The notes: generated by a model not told the origin, from the sequence alone. A stretch of 64,000 nt of DNA from Perca fluviatilis (GCF_010015445.1 NC_053112.1:32947998-33011997), one strand, 5' to 3'; counted from the stretch's first letter, positions 1-15,206 are shown. Numbers and translations: made by a program.

Positions 1-547
1 GAGTACAGACAGGCAGTGTATTACGTTTGTACTTACAGCATTCAAAATCCTCTCCAAGGCTCTCTTTAGTGTTGAACGAGAAACACCCCCTGCAAGGTGT
101 TATTCAGTATGCATTAGACGAGAAAAGTTACTGTAAAATTAAAGCAAAAAAAAAACCTTTAAAAAGGTTTTCAGAAAGCTGGTAAAATGAGACTTTCATG
201 GTTTCAGTCTGGAGTCAAAAACTTGGCCTGTACCTAAATCCTATTAAAAGTTAACATTTAAAAAAGTGCTTGAGGATAAAAATGTAATTTAACTCAATCA
301 AAGCAGCTTGTCTGAAGGTGAGCCTGTTGACACAGAGTGAGATTATGCTGAAAAAAATGGTGAAAAACTATTCTTAAGATTCTTCAGAAAAAAGTTAATA
401 CCACTAAATGTTATATTTAGTCAATTATTAATGGTTACTCTTAAAACTTTTATCATGCAATATTATACAATTTATACTATAATGCTACGAGTTGAGAAAC
501 TCTGATTTTCAATTAAACGTATTATTATCAGAGTCATTAGGTAGACA
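1..547. other. unannotated AT-rich stretch
   Basis: I see no gene, repeat boundary or RNA here. It is AT-rich sequence with short A and T runs. Confidence 0.5.
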
Positions 548-1072
548 TTAAAGGTCCCATGCCATAACAATTTCACTTTATGAGGTTTTTTAACATTAAT
601 GTGCATTCCCCCAGCCTGCCTATGGTCCCCCAGTGGCTAGAAATGGCGATAGGTGTAAACCGAGCCCTGGGTATCCTGCTCTGCCTTTGAGAAAATGAAA
701 GCTCAGATGGGCCGATCTGAAATCTTGCTCCTTATGAGGTCATAAGGAGCAAGATTACCTCCCCTTTCTCTGCTTTGCCCGCCCAGAGAATTTGGCCCAC
801 CCATGAGAGAGAGACATCATGGCTTTCAAATGAGCAAAGTGGCAGTTGGTCAAGGCCACACCTCCACCTTGCCCCCCCCCCCCTCTCTCCTCATCACTAG
901 CTACAGACACAGAAATGGCACATACTAAGGAAAGCTCATTGTGGGACTGGCTCTAGTGGCTTTAATTCAGTACCAAGGGTGAATTTCGGGAAAGAGACTT
1001 CAGATACCGTATTAGGGACCACTAAGGCCTATATAAAAACATCCAAAGAGCACCATGTCATGGGACCTTTAA
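548..1072. mobile_element. TTAA-flanked MITE (TTAAAGGTCCCATG family)
   Basis: Non-autonomous DNA transposon of 525 bp. The ends are exact inverted repeats: TTAAAGGTCCCATG at 548-561 and its reverse complement at 1059-1072. The outermost TTAA at each end could be the target duplication typical of piggyBac-like elements, but a TTAA that belongs to the element cannot be excluded. Inside is a near-perfect palindrome: 17-bp arms at 721-737 and 740-756 separated by GG. A C-rich run lies near 871-883. There is no transposase frame. I recognise the sequence as a common repeat of percomorph fish from memory; the superfamily is inference. Confidence 0.8.
721..756. repeat. internal perfect inverted repeat of the MITE
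   Basis: Arms of 17 bp (721-737 and 740-756) are exact reverse complements with a 2-bp spacer, so the strand can fold into a tight hairpin. It is part of the surrounding MITE. Confidence 0.9.
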
Positions 1073-1869
1073 CATCACAAGCTGTGTCATGAATCATGAT
1101 TTGAATCACATTTGAAGTGAGTTCAAAGAGTTGTGACTCGTGGAGCAAAGATTCAAGTCAATAGCGTAATGAGTATGTTTCTCCACATCTCCGTAAGAGA
1201 GCTTTAAACCATTTAAAATGTTTTACAGTCTTATTAAAATGGGCAGAGCTAATGGTTAGTGTGAATGCAGTTTATAGATGAGTTAACTCAGTAAATCAGT
1301 GCAATTAAAGACGCCATTAAAACTCAAGGCAGGCTATCTGAGCTATAAGTTCTATTTATTGTTGTTTTATTACAGGTTCTCCTTCTACACCGAGGAGAAT
1401 TTGACTTCTCTTTCTTGAAAAATGCTGAAAGCACTTCTTGTAAATCTTGTTGAATATCACATTGTTAGTTTACCTGCTGCCTTTCTTATTCACTCACTAT
1501 CTCTACCTCTACCTCTACCTTTTGTGTCCGTTTATACTTGCTATACTTCCTTTTTAAATGGCACATTTGATGACATACATGCATGACGGATCAACTGAAA
1601 TTTGAAGATGTATGCTCATCAATGTGCTTATAATCAGTAGTGGATTGTTCTTCTACATTGCCATTTCTGCTTGTGTGACTTTTGGTGAACTAATGCACCG
1701 GTACAACCCATTAAACAACCGATTTAAAGCTTGATAAATCCATCCTCTCAAGGCATAAACAAAAAATAATGCCACAGTTCTGTGGGGGGGAAATAGGAGG
1801 TTATAGGATTGGTTAGTTGCTGGGAAGTGTTGGCTCTTGAATCTGGATTCACAGTTTCTTCTGTCCACC
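1073..1869. other. unannotated stretch
   Basis: No gene seen. The only simple repeat is three copies of CTCTAC near 1500-1517. A frame on the minus strand at 1653-1868 has no recognisable domain. The last nine bases (1861-1869, CTGTCCACC) may be a target duplication of the repeat that follows. Confidence 0.5.
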
Positions 1870-2048
1870 TAGTCTCGCATTGCCAGACCTTCCTCCACAG
1901 CGCTGCGGAGGAGGGTCTGGCTAGTCCACACAGCATTCCGGGATGGGAGAAAAACGTGCTCTGGTTTATTGGCATTTCTTTAAACCAATCACAATCGTCT
2001 TGGGCCGCAGTAAGCCCCGGACGCATGTACGGTGCCTCTGCAAAATAG

Positions 2049-3148
2049 TAGGGGTGGGAATCACCACAGGCCACACGATACAATATCATCACAATACTTA
2101 TGTCACAATACAATATTATTGCAATTTTAAACATATTGCAATATTCTGCGATCAGAGATGTCAAGTAACGAAGTAAAAATACTTTGTTACCTTACTTAAG
2201 TAGAAATTTTGGGTATCTGTACTTTACTGGAGTAATTATTTTACAGCAGTCTTTTTACTTCTACTCCTTACATTTTCACGCAATTATGTGTACTTTCTAC
2301 TCCTTTACATTTTAAAAATAGCCTCGTTACTCCTATTTCAGTTTGGCTTGTTTTCATTCTGGCTCATCATCGTTCAAAAAAACACAAAAAAAAACCTATC
2401 CAGATAAATCGCTCCATCTGGATAGAGTGAATTTGATTGTGGTTGGATGAGAAGTATAAACCTATACCATTCCGACACCCTATTGGTTTGTACGCGATCC
2501 ATCGCACCTGCACAGACCCGGTGCTAATACGGCACCGGTGCCTTAACGACCGTTATCTACCGGACCGAATAGCAACACAGATTTCGGTGCCTTATTTAGG
2601 TGCCACTTAAATGCCTGTGCCTCTCTCTGACACTCCGAAAACGGATGTTAGAGGGAACAGAAACCTCGCCGCACGGGACGCTAGTTAACACTACACTCGA
2701 CAGCAGTTAACGTTAGCCTACCGTTAGCTAGTAGCTGGATTAAACACGGTTAAAATGCTGACAGCTAAACGGTGTAAAAGTGTGTCTGTATATAAGCTTG
2801 AGTTGATACTTCAACTTCTACAGAAGTCTTTTCAAACCCTAGTATCAATACTTCTACTTGAGTAATGAATGGGAATACTTTTGACACCTCTGTCTGCGAT
2901 AGATTGCAATTTATTACCTTTTTTCAAAAATGTTTCCAATTTCAAATCATGTCCCCAAAAGGAAACTTTGTCAACATCAGTTTTATCTAAAAAGATAAAA
3001 TTGTTGTTGGTTCATCCCACTTCAATGTTATTGCTGCAAAATGGGATTGTCAACAGACAAACTGACAAACACATATATAATAATAGATCAATACTTGGTG
3101 TGAACATTTTGTGATACTATGCTGCATCGATTTCCCCCCCAACCCCTA
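2049..3148. mobile_element. hAT-type non-autonomous element, split by a second hAT
   Basis: The termini are TAGGGGTGGG at 2049 and CCCAACCCCTA ending at 3148, which are imperfect inverted repeats. The 8-bp flanks are CAAAATAG (2041-2048) and CAAAATAA (3149-3156), 7 of 8 identical, as expected for an aged hAT target duplication. The element is inserted in the AGTCT-ended repeat and is itself split by the element at 2153-2892. Removing that leaves about 350 bp. There is no transposase frame, so it depended on an enzyme encoded elsewhere. Confidence 0.85.
2153..2892. mobile_element. hAT-type MITE, innermost of three nested elements
   Basis: 740 bp. The left end CAGAGATGTCA and the right end TGACACCTCTG are inverted repeats with one mismatch. 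The 8-bp target duplication is exact: TCTGCGAT at 2145-2152 and 2893-2900. The body carries the motif ACTTCTACTCC followed by TACATTTT, also seen in the element at 60322-60851, so the two families may be distant relatives. There is no transposase frame. The exact duplication shows it is younger than the element it sits in. Confidence 0.9.
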
Positions 3149-3261
3149 CAAAATAACATCGGGAAGGAATTTGTTTTGGTGGAACATGTACACGTAGGCA
3201 GGTAAGATCTGGAATTAAAATGGCTGTCGAGTGTGTAATGAGAATTTTACTACTGTCCACC

Positions 3262-4530
3262 AGTGTAAATGTAAAACGTAAAATACACAAATAAGAGCAG
3301 GCTGTCCTTTAGGAAGTTAGTTAGTGGAGGTGGTTAACTGCTCCCTTTCATTAACTAACTCCACATTGATGCAGAATATGTTGTTTTAAAGTGTATCCAT
3401 CTGGTGATTATCAAACCGCCTGGTGTCTGACCTGCATTGTACATATAGCATCTGGTTGTGACTGAGCTGTTTGTCTTTGCTTTTCCAAGTTTAAAAAGAT
3501 TGTTTTTTCCCCCAACATAACCATGTGTTGCTTTACATAATTACTGCAGAGCAATGTTTTTGATGATTAAGCTGAATCAGATCCTGACACATCTCATCTC
3601 ATTATCAAAGTGACTAGATGACGTTAAAACGACCACCTCACTCATTAAATGTCTGGCCTTTGCTGTGGGATGTAGAGCCACTGCTCGCTTTCCCTCAAAA
3701 GTAATGAGCTTAATATTATAATAAAAATGTAATGTAATAATTTCTGTTGCTGATGTTAGATGCTCTTTTTTTCAGCCGAGGTGATCCTCTATGAAATGCC
3801 GTGGGGAAACCTGTGATTAGATGCTCTTCATTAGTGATGGATATGTAGCAAAAGCATTAATACTGGGATACCTGCATCGTTTTTGTAAAGTATCCATTCA
3901 AAACATCTTGATCCATCTTGAACAGCTTGATCAAAACAAGCTGAATTTAAGCAATGCAGCCTCACAGATATGCAGATTATTCTTCTTTCCTGCTAAATGT
4001 CAACCTATTCAACAGCATTAAGACCCTTTGCCATTGCAGAAGCCAATAATGTGCAGGATTTTCCACATTCCAGCTTTACTTTAACAATCAGCAGTTCACA
4101 AAGAAGAGGGGTGAATAATCATTACAATCAGATGTAAGAAATGAACTCTGTTGTTCCACTGTCTGAAGTTACGAGTACAGTTAGTCTATAAAACGATCAT
4201 TCGTTACATTCCTACTCTTTCCAGGCTTGAGATGTTACAGATTTCAGAAATAAGTATGAATTTATTTTACCACAAAACAGTAATGTACTGTTAATGTACA
4301 ATGTACTTGCTGAAAGCAGAGTGATGTGCCGTGTGACCTTTAGTTGAGGACGTCACACAGTGTTTGATAAGTGAGATGAATTTGTAAACATGATGAAACA
4401 CAGCATGATAAAAGATCTCAGTATCGTACCTAGTTATATTTGTGCAGGAAAGGTGCATTTGGTCCTGTTGATGCGTGTACTGACCTTCAGTGTCCTATAC
4501 TGGTCTCTGTTAGAAGCTTTCGAGAACACA

Positions 4531-4531
<1 letters not shown>
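3262..4531. other. unannotated stretch
   Basis: No gene recognised. A weak fold-back (GTTAGTTAGTG near 3317 against CATTAACTAAC near 3349) is the only structure I see. Confidence 0.5.

Positions 4532-4614
<83 letters not shown>
4532..4614. repeat. (CA)n microsatellite
   Basis: About 41 uninterrupted CA units. The open frames that cross it on both strands encode only Thr-His or Cys-Val repeats and are artefacts of the dinucleotide run. Confidence 0.98.
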
Positions 4615-4621
<7 letters not shown>

Positions 4622-6742
4622 CTGTGTGTTGCTGGAGAGAAACGCAGATCTTCTGCATGAGCAGATATGGTTATGCAATGGTCTCACCACAGCAGGTGCG
4701 ACACACTGACAGTGCCGTGTTGTGTGAAGTGAGGAGGGAGAGGCGGACAGCCAGGGCTATTTTTAAAGCCACTATCGGAGCCATCGGTAAGGTCGGCTCG
4801 GATGCAGCATTATTTTGCGTGCCTGCTGACTTCTAGGAGGGTTCTTTAAGTTTTTTTTTTTTCTTTTCCCACCAGTTTCAGTTGTGAGCTTGGATGGTGA
4901 AAATAAAAATGCATACAGATGAATATTTGAAAAGGACTCTACTCTGATGAAAAGGGAGGTGCAGGGCCAGATCTGTCAGTGATGAGCCACTTTTGAAGTT
5001 TTAAGTGGTGCTCTGAAAGGAAGGACGAAATTATACTGAATATAATACTGTGCTGCAGACATGTTTTTTTTTAAGATGCCACATAAAAGCTAGTCGGGGA
5101 CAATTTGTTCCAGGCAGGATCAGTTTGTGTATTAAGACTATCAAGCATCTGTATGTCCTCCATGTATCTATCCTCTCTCATTATAGCCAAAAGGAAATCA
5201 AGCATCTCATTGAGTTATGAGAATTAAACTTTCCTTTTTTACATCAGTACAGCTGATTTACTCCTGTATCTGTTAAGAGCCAGTGGCGACTCTGAGCATC
5301 CAGCATGGAATATTATGATCAGTTACTCAGTGGGTGTACCTGTGCACCGTTTGCCCTTCTATCTGAGCTCAGCATAGTTGGTCTAACCTCGGCTACCTCT
5401 TGCACTGCAAGCAGGCAACTGTGGCTAAGAACCCACTACTTTCCACCCAGCACCGAATTCAATTAATTGCTCAACTGGAAAATGTGTGTTTGGGGAAATA
5501 AAGCATTGAACTAGGAGGCAAAGAAACGGAGGCATTACTATAGATGATGTGGTCGTGCTCATTTGTTAGGATTTTCTGGAGCAAGACAGCGGGCAGAGTA
5601 AATGTTTTGCAACAGGAGCTGTTCAGGGTATTCGGTTTTAATGTGAAAAGCTTAATGGAGTTCAATGTGACAATGAAAATAACTGCTGCTGAGCTCTTAA
5701 CAAAATAAGAGATTAAAACAAAAGGATAAAAAAGTATGTTAAGTCAGTGCCTCTAGGCAGCAATATGTTCGGTTTAATAAGATTGTTTTATTTCATTTGG
5801 ATATTATGCATCCAGGAACATTGCCAAACAAAAAGAACATTTTGAGTAACACAAATTAATCACCAGATTGGATACAACAAGCTTCTTTCTCGATATGATG
5901 TTCTTTGGTATTTACCGGGTAGGAGTGTAGCAATGCTGTTATACGTGTCAGTTTATTGAACAAACAATTATCTGTGTTTGTATCTGTATTCAGATTTAAA
6001 CCAAACATGGGCAAGGGAAGTTTTTGTCTATATTGCTGATTTTCTGTATTACATTGTTTTCTACTGTCCATTGTACTCTTTATATGTGTAGTTTTAATTC
6101 CCAACAGGATATACAAAATAGAAAGTGGCGTGTATGTTTAAGCGAAGTCATGATGTCATGTTGGTCTATGATTTAAAACGGCCATAATAGCTCATTGGGA
6201 CATGTTGTATTGAAAAAATGCGTGTTATGCATGCAGTGGGAGAGGAGGTCCAGGTGATTTATAAAGTTAGTTTGAAGTTTTTATTGAAAAAAAAGAGAAA
6301 AAGTTATTGACAAAGATCTGAAAGTTTTCTTAGGCAATTTTCATGCACTTTAAGACTTACTTCAGTCCTGCACGTCATGCAAGGTGCCAGGCTTCAATAT
6401 CAGATCGTGAGGTAAAAATACCACCTGTGCAACATCAGTCAAGCTTTATCTTGCACCGCACACCAACTCTTTTGAAACAAGGATGAACCTTGTCAAATGT
6501 CTGAATTTTGAACTTCTATCTACATCTCCCTGTTTGTATCTCATTTGGCAGCAATCTGACAAATCGGAATAATGAAAAGCCATGCTGCTTTGGCTGCTAG
6601 CAGTTCCTAGTCTCACTTTACAGGAGAGGAATATTATACTGGAATAATTTCCGATGAATTATCTGTTTACATGTATATCTGAAAAATTTATTGGTATTCA
6701 TTTTCTTTAACCATTAATGTGATGATTATTTTCTAGCCGGAA
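4615..6742. other. unannotated stretch
   Basis: No gene or clear repeat boundary. There is a poly-T run near 4851-4861. The minus-strand frames at 5471-5665 and 5856-6116 show no recognisable motif. Confidence 0.5.
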
Positions 6743-6965
6743 TTAGTGAAAAATACACATCAAAATGTTGTCCTTAAATTGCTTAAACCTAAAGATATTC
6801 CGTTTACTATAAGTCAATGACAAGCTGCAAATGCTCGTAATTAACACACCAGAACTAAGGACTGTGACATAAACGATTAATAGATTATCGAAATAGTTGG
6901 CTATTACTTTTCTGGCAAGCAGCTTATTGATTAATTGACTAATTGTTACAACTCTAACCCACATG
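6743..6965. repeat. fragment of an ATTAATCGATT-rich dispersed repeat
   Basis: The segment contains AAAGATATTCCGTTTACTAT and ends in a run of ATTAAT/ATCGA motifs (AAACGATTAATAGATTATCG, then TTGATTAATTGACTAATTG). The same phrases recur at 13050-13310, 57990-58340 and 60273-61130. From memory this is a hAT-like repeat of fish whose ends are rich in ATTAATCGATTA. This copy is degraded and I cannot fix its boundaries. Confidence 0.55.
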
Positions 6966-7553
6966 CCTCCTGAAAGGTTTAGGGTCCATGCTACTGATCC
7001 ACTTTGATAAACTCAATCCCACTTCAGACATCTAAACACCCACAGCCCTACAGCTATTAATTAAAAGACACACCTTAGAGACAGTAAACAAGCTCTTTCC
7101 TGACAGTTCAAGTGACATATCTTAACATTGTAGGAGACAGTGGACCACATCAGTGGCTGCAGGTGCTCCACACTCCCTTCCTGTAGCAGGATTTTATCTT
7201 GTAGAGAACTTGTAATGAAACAGGAGTGTAGTCGTTTAGAGAAAAGCTGTTGATAGTAACACTAAAAACCGAGACTGCGACGATTCCTCTGAGGGTTGTC
7301 TCACAGTTGCCGCAAGCTGGTGACAAGCAGTTGTAAAGGATGCTCATGAGCAGAAATGCACTCAGAAATCGAAACTCTTTCTCCTTTTTTCCCCTTCCCA
7401 GTCTTATATGTGTTTTCCTCTCCTAAACCTCAGAGTTTTGGAAGGGCAACCAACTGTGTACTTTTCATTGTAACCTCATGGGACGATAATGCCTCTATTT
7501 CATCTGAACACTTCAAAAAATCTGAAAATCTCCCTCCCTTTATCCTTTTCTAA

Positions 7554-7558
<5 letters not shown>
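6966..7558. other. unannotated stretch
   Basis: Nothing recognised beyond short open frames. Confidence 0.5.

Positions 7559-7590
<32 letters not shown>
7559..7590. repeat. (TC)n microsatellite
   Basis: Sixteen TC units without interruption. Confidence 0.97.
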
Positions 7591-7592
<2 letters not shown>

Positions 7593-9225
7593 CCTTCTTT
7601 CTTATCTGTCTTATTGCCCTCATGGTTGACCAAAAGAAAATCTCCCACTGCCAGAGGAACCATCGGAGCTTGTCCCAAAGCAATTACAAGCCTGGCTATT
7701 TCTTACCCTCAGCTAAACATATTACAGACTGATATTGCATGAGTTCCTTCTCCTACCTCTTCTACCCAAAGATAACCGTGCAAAGTACACTCATACTGTA
7801 GTGAAATTGTCTGGGGAACTTCTAGAAAGACTTTGCCTCTGAAGTTAAGCCTTTGGAAAAACCTCCCTTTGATTGCAGTTTGAAATTAAGAGCCCAAACT
7901 GGCAGTCTGCATGAACAATAACAAGAAAATCAGGCCGTGCTAGTAATGAGAAAGTTAATAGGATTGCAGGAGAGACGATAATAACTTTCAAACACTTTAT
8001 AACATAAATGTGCAGATCATTTTCAATGTTGTTCTCATGTTTATATAAGCACATTTATGTAACCCTAAGAAACATAGCACAAGTCTGAACCTATTATAAT
8101 AATTTTGTCATTTGACACAAAAACAATTATATCAGTTAATACTAAACCACAAAATACTGTGAATTTGACAACTTTAAGTTGTAGAGGAGTTTTTTCTAAT
8201 GCAGGACCTGGTTGCCAAGGGTCAAGGCATGACTATGAACCATAACATCCTCAGTTTGCATCTGGCCAGGGATCTTTGGTCGCAGTTACACTTGTCTTTT
8301 CAATGAGTCTTTTGTCGGCTGATTATTCCAGGACGCATTAACAGTCAAGTCTAGGCTAAGCTCAGAGATCAGATCTTGCTCAAATTGGGATCCAATCAGC
8401 CAGACCACATGCAGAGGTGGCCTGGCTCGCATTGACTTTGGATCGCAGTGAGGTGTAGACAGCATGTGGCCACAATCCGGACAATTTATCAAACATAGGT
8501 CTCTCGTGACATCTTCCTGCCACAGAGGAGCAAAGGGAAGTGATTCAAAGATGGAGGAAAACCAGGGCTGGAGCACAGCTGAGACCCACTGTCTTATAGC
8601 ACTGTGGTCACCGTAGCTGTGTAAATCCTTTGTCTCCGCTGCTCTCTCCTCAACAGTGCGCCTCTGTTACAGGCCACCATTACAAAATAAACGCAACATT
8701 AAGAAAAGAAGAAGGCTCTCTCTTGCACCAATTGCCATTTTGGATGCACCTATTGCGCGGGAATATATCCGATCAGACAGGTAGCTTTGATGTGTCAAGT
8801 AGGAAAGCTAATTTAGATTTTTCTATCTGGCCGATAGCCAAACCTCGTTAACCGATCATTAACCGTTAACTGACAAGCAGGCAACAGAGTCCCAGTTCAC
8901 CCCGTCCGATCGGACGTACTTTTCCACGCTCCGCGTCTGTGGACAGTTGCAGACTTGCAATGCAGTACTGGTCACGCAGCCACGGTGCTGCATGCATTGT
9001 CGTGTACACACGCAGCCACTCCTAGAACTGCTTGCCGTGCGCCCGCATCCACCTGTGAGTAGAAAATGGTTTATTTCTCAGAGCGATGTGGAATTTGGTA
9101 AAATTTCCCTTAGCGCAAACAGACAATGACAGTCCCTGCTGTTCATTACAAACTGCATATCAAGTTCACATGAAGGGCAGCTGACGTCACATTTTCTTTC
9201 ATTTTCTCTGTGAACAAACAAGCAC
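7591..9225. other. unannotated stretch with a GC-richer block
   Basis: No gene seen. The part 8590-9130 is richer in GC and CpG than its surroundings and may be an old unclassified repeat, but I could find no terminal repeats. A perfect TGACGTCA palindrome lies at 9182-9189. Confidence 0.4.
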
Positions 9226-9327
9226 ACTGTTTTTTTTTTTTTTTTCTTGCTATCTGGTGGTGACTTATTGTTCAGGAAGACAGTTTTCCCGCGGGGGGAC
9301 CGGGTCAGCCGCTGTGCCAAGCCTTAG
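9226..9327 (-). mobile_element. possible short poly(A) retroposon (SINE-like)
   Basis: On the minus strand, GGCTTGGCACAGCGGCTGAC leads through a GC-rich head to an (A) run ending at 9232. This is the layout of a short retroposed RNA: structured head, then poly(A). I see no good A and B boxes and no clear target duplication, so the call is tentative. Confidence 0.25.
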
Positions 9328-9738
9328 AGTATCAAAATGGAGGTGACAGGAGGTTGATGAGGAGGCCCGAAGCGTTACCTCCAACTGCCGTGCCCTGCAG
9401 TGCTCCACTCTGCCAGCCGGTAATGAACCTGTGAGGCTCCACTCCGCTCGCCTGTCACCCAGTCATTCTCTACCAACCGCATTTTCACCCCAGAGAGAAA
9501 CAGAAACAGTGTTCAGTATTGTTTGTTTGCAGACAAAAAACAACAAATTTCATATGCTACCTGCGTCGGTCTATCTCGTTGTATGAAGTGCATGAATTTA
9601 AACTAACAGCAGGGAAATATGGTGTCCGTCAAGAGTACAAAACTGTTGAGTGAGCAAGGAGGGACACAACGGAAAAGTAAGTGCAAAGGGGCCAAATGTT
9701 TCGAAGAAGCTGCAGGTGTGAGTTAATAGAGGTAGATG

Positions 9739-9741
<3 letters not shown>
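9328..9741. other. unannotated stretch
   Basis: Nothing recognised. Confidence 0.5.

Positions 9742-9812
<71 letters not shown>
9742..9812. repeat. (GT)n microsatellite
   Basis: About 35 uninterrupted GT units. Confidence 0.98.
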
Positions 9813-12891
<3,079 letters not shown>

Positions 12892-13049
12892 GGCTATAGC
12901 ACTCAAGCAGCCCTCTTCTCCACCACTGCTATAATATTACTATTGATCTGCAAATACAGAGCACTTCAGTTTGTTACTACTTCTATAATGATGATGAATG
13001 AAAAAACCATGTGGATATTGCAGAATTGTATTTTGGAAATTTTGTGTGT

Positions 13050-13310
13050 TGAAATCACTGGTCAATTAAGCGATTTATTGATTGACAGAAATAAATCAAA
13101 AACAGTTTGGAGTACTGATTAATTATTCATGTCATTTGCCAAGAAAATGTCAAAAATCTTTAGTTCCAGTTTCCCAAATGTGGGGATTTGCTGTTTTTCA
13201 CGGTTTTATATTATTGTAAATTGAATATTTTTGGCACTGTTGACCTTGGACGTTTGAGATCTTAATGGGCATTTTCAATATTTTTCACATTTAAAACATA
13301 ATTGGATTAT
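13050..13310. repeat. fragment of the ATTAATCGATT-rich repeat, other orientation
   Basis: It contains CAATTAAGCGATTTATTGATTG, then CCAAGAAAATGTCAAAAATC, GGGGATTTGCTGTTTTTC and TGTAAATTGAATATTTTTGG in an order I recognise from this fish repeat. The orientation is opposite to the copy at 60273. It is diverged and no target duplication is visible. Confidence 0.55.
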
Positions 13311-14091
13311 AATTGGATAATAATAATAATCATAATTATTTTCTTTACACAACATGACTTAATTGTACTTTTACAGGATTTTACTAACTGTAAAAGAGAC
13401 AGATTCCTCTTATTTAAAATATCTTTCCACTTCTTTTCAATAATTTAATGAACTTACTTACTTAAATATACAAACACAATTCAATCATTAGTGGATTAAG
13501 TTGTAGGTTACCATACAAATACTTTCTAGTTAATGAAGCTCATAGACCATATGTGGAGAGCTAGTTTAATCTGACTCATGACAAACCTTTGGCATCTCCA
13601 ATAAATAATGTAAGATTCACAGGATTCAAACATACACGACTCCTCGTCTGTAGATTGAAAATAGGCTTCTGGGTGCTGTAGAGCCGTAAATATGCTGAAC
13701 CACAGGCTCACTAACTCATTTAGAAACTTTAAGTAACTATCCATCACCCAGCAGAGTTACAGTCTGTCAATTGAAATAGGGACATTCCAAAATAAAGCAA
13801 CATTGAAAATCCTTGCACAGTGTCTTTAATGGCATCGTAGCACCATGAGGGACAATTTGTATTTTACTTCTCACCACCGTCATCTGTCAGCATCTGGATA
13901 TAGAAAACACTAATTTGAAGATGTAAATCTTTAAAAACTCAAATGTATAGTTTAATTCTTAAAAAAAGACTCAGTAATTTCCTAACACTACTGGTCACTG
14001 TAGTTTTTTTTAACTCAAAAGCAGGAGGAAATAGTACATTTGTTTTGGACTGTTTTCACCGGTGGATTAATCCAAATTTAGTGCTCTAGTG
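13311..14091. other. unannotated AT-rich stretch
   Basis: Nothing recognised beyond a short AAT run near 13318-13328. The last eight bases are the target duplication of the next element. Confidence 0.5.
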
Positions 14092-14521
14092 CAGTGATTC
14101 CCAACCAGGGGGTACTTCTGTTGCTGCAAGGGGGTACGTGGAAAGATTGTGGAGCAGCTCAACTAATTTGGAAATAGGAATTATGTTAGCAAGTCAGCAC
14201 AGACGTTTTAAACAGGTAGCTTAAAGTAATGAATAAATGGTAGAAATAAATACAAGTAATGAAACCGTTCAAATGCTTTGCTAAAAGTAATGGATAAATG
14301 GTTGAAACATTCAGTTTCACTCCAAGTAGTAGCCTAGTAGTAGAATGACTGCTGACCAAACCAACCTAAATAATTGAGAGTTCAACAAGTATGAAAAAAT
14401 TAACAATATAATGTATGGTGTTCTACATTTGGAACATACATTGGGAAATGATGAAGGGGTATGTCAGTTCATCTGACAGGGCTGTGGGGGTACCTCAGAC
14501 AAAAAAGGTTGGGAACCACTA
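14092..14521 (-). mobile_element. hAT MITE, CAGTGRTTCCCAACC family, copy 1
   Basis: 430 bp. The left end CAGTGATTCCCAACC (14092-14106) and the right end GGTTGGGAACCACTA (14507-14521) are inverted repeats. An exact 8-bp target duplication CTCTAGTG lies at 14084-14091 and 14522-14529. The body is homologous, in opposite orientation, to the element at 19931-20379: shared phrases include the AAAGCATTTG, GCTACTACTTGGAG and ACCCCCTTGCAA regions. The strand given is relative to that copy. There is no transposase frame. Confidence 0.93.
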
Positions 14522-14529
14522 CTCTAGTG

Positions 14530-15030
14530 AGTATTTGGGGCAGCAGGATGGTGTATGTGGGATTGAGTTAAAACAAAACAACAACAACAAAAAAAACTAC
14601 AGTGTGTTCATGGTAGTGAACGAACACATCGCCCAGTGCAGCAGTGTGGCTAATTGATGTGTTTTTAATAGTTTTTGGACAATAAATGCGTTTTATTTCA
14701 CAGAGGAATAAGATATAACAGGCTTTGATCCACAATATTTGTGTCTGTATGTTCGTAGATACAAGGGTTAAATTGGTCTTACCTGCCGTCTGTTCCTTTT
14801 ATTGTCAGTTTTCTTGTGAATGTTTTGTGTTGGAAAAAGAAGTTTTGAATAGAAAGTATTTTTTTCAGACACCAGTATCTGATTTTGATGATATTATGTA
14901 CATTTTGGAACATTTTCCTGTTTTCTGATGGAAACACAGTTTTGGTGTTTGTGTCACCTGTTCTGAAAACTAGACCTAAAACTGCATGCAAACACTGTAG
15001 TTAACCCCTAATGACCTCATCCCTCTGCAG
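14530..15030. other. unannotated stretch upstream of exon-like block
   Basis: No gene. The final bases form a plausible 3' splice site: a branch-like CTAATGA near 15008 and CCTCATCCCTCTGCAG ending at 15030. Confidence 0.45.
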
Positions 15031-15206
15031 GAGTTGTGGTGGATCTACCAGACGGAGTTCCTGGCATTAAGGGAGCATCTCCTCTCGGCTGAGCAGTAGA
15101 ACCTTCGGCACTCCAAAGTGAATCTGGTCCGGGAAGAGATTAAGAGGGCCATCGCTGAAAAAACAGGGGCTGAGAGACATAAACCACACCTGGAGCAGCC
15201 TCTCAA
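15031..15206 (+). pseudogene. exon-like block with in-frame stop, coiled-coil-like
   Basis: A 176-bp GC-richer block follows a good splice acceptor (CCTCTGCAG ending at 15030) and ends before a usable donor (CAA/GTCAGT, GT at 15207-15208). Read from 15031 it translates without interruption except for one TAG at 15097-15099. It starts ELWWIYQTEFLALREHLLSA and resumes after the TAG with NLRHSKVNLVREEIKRAIAE, charged and Leu-rich like a coiled coil. The other two forward frames have early stops. It could be a dead exon, an exon with a recent nonsense change or a sequencing error (CAG to TAG is one base), or chance. I do not recognise the family. Neighbouring exons were not found. Confidence 0.3.

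Larger units (their letters stand above)
1870..3252 (+). mobile_element. AGTCT-ended repeat, interrupted copy
   Basis: The left part (about 1871-2048) matches the complete copy at 29475-29922: it starts AGTCTCGCATTGCCAG, has the same hairpin (GCCAGACC at 1882-1889 pairing with GGTCTGGC at 1914-1921), and runs to CAAAATAG. The match resumes at about 3157 (CGGGAAGGAATTTGTTTTGG) and is lost after about 3195. The gap is exactly a hAT element (2049-3148) and its target duplication. CTGTCCACC occurs at 1861-1869 and again at 3253-3261, which may be the original target duplication, putting the decayed right end near 3252. That right end has no recognisable terminal motif, so this boundary is inference. 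No coding capacity. Confidence 0.7.

Noticed and set aside
4390..4836. 148-codon frame through the (CA) tract
   Set aside because: Most of its length is a Thr-His dinucleotide repeat artefact; flanks have no domain or splice support.
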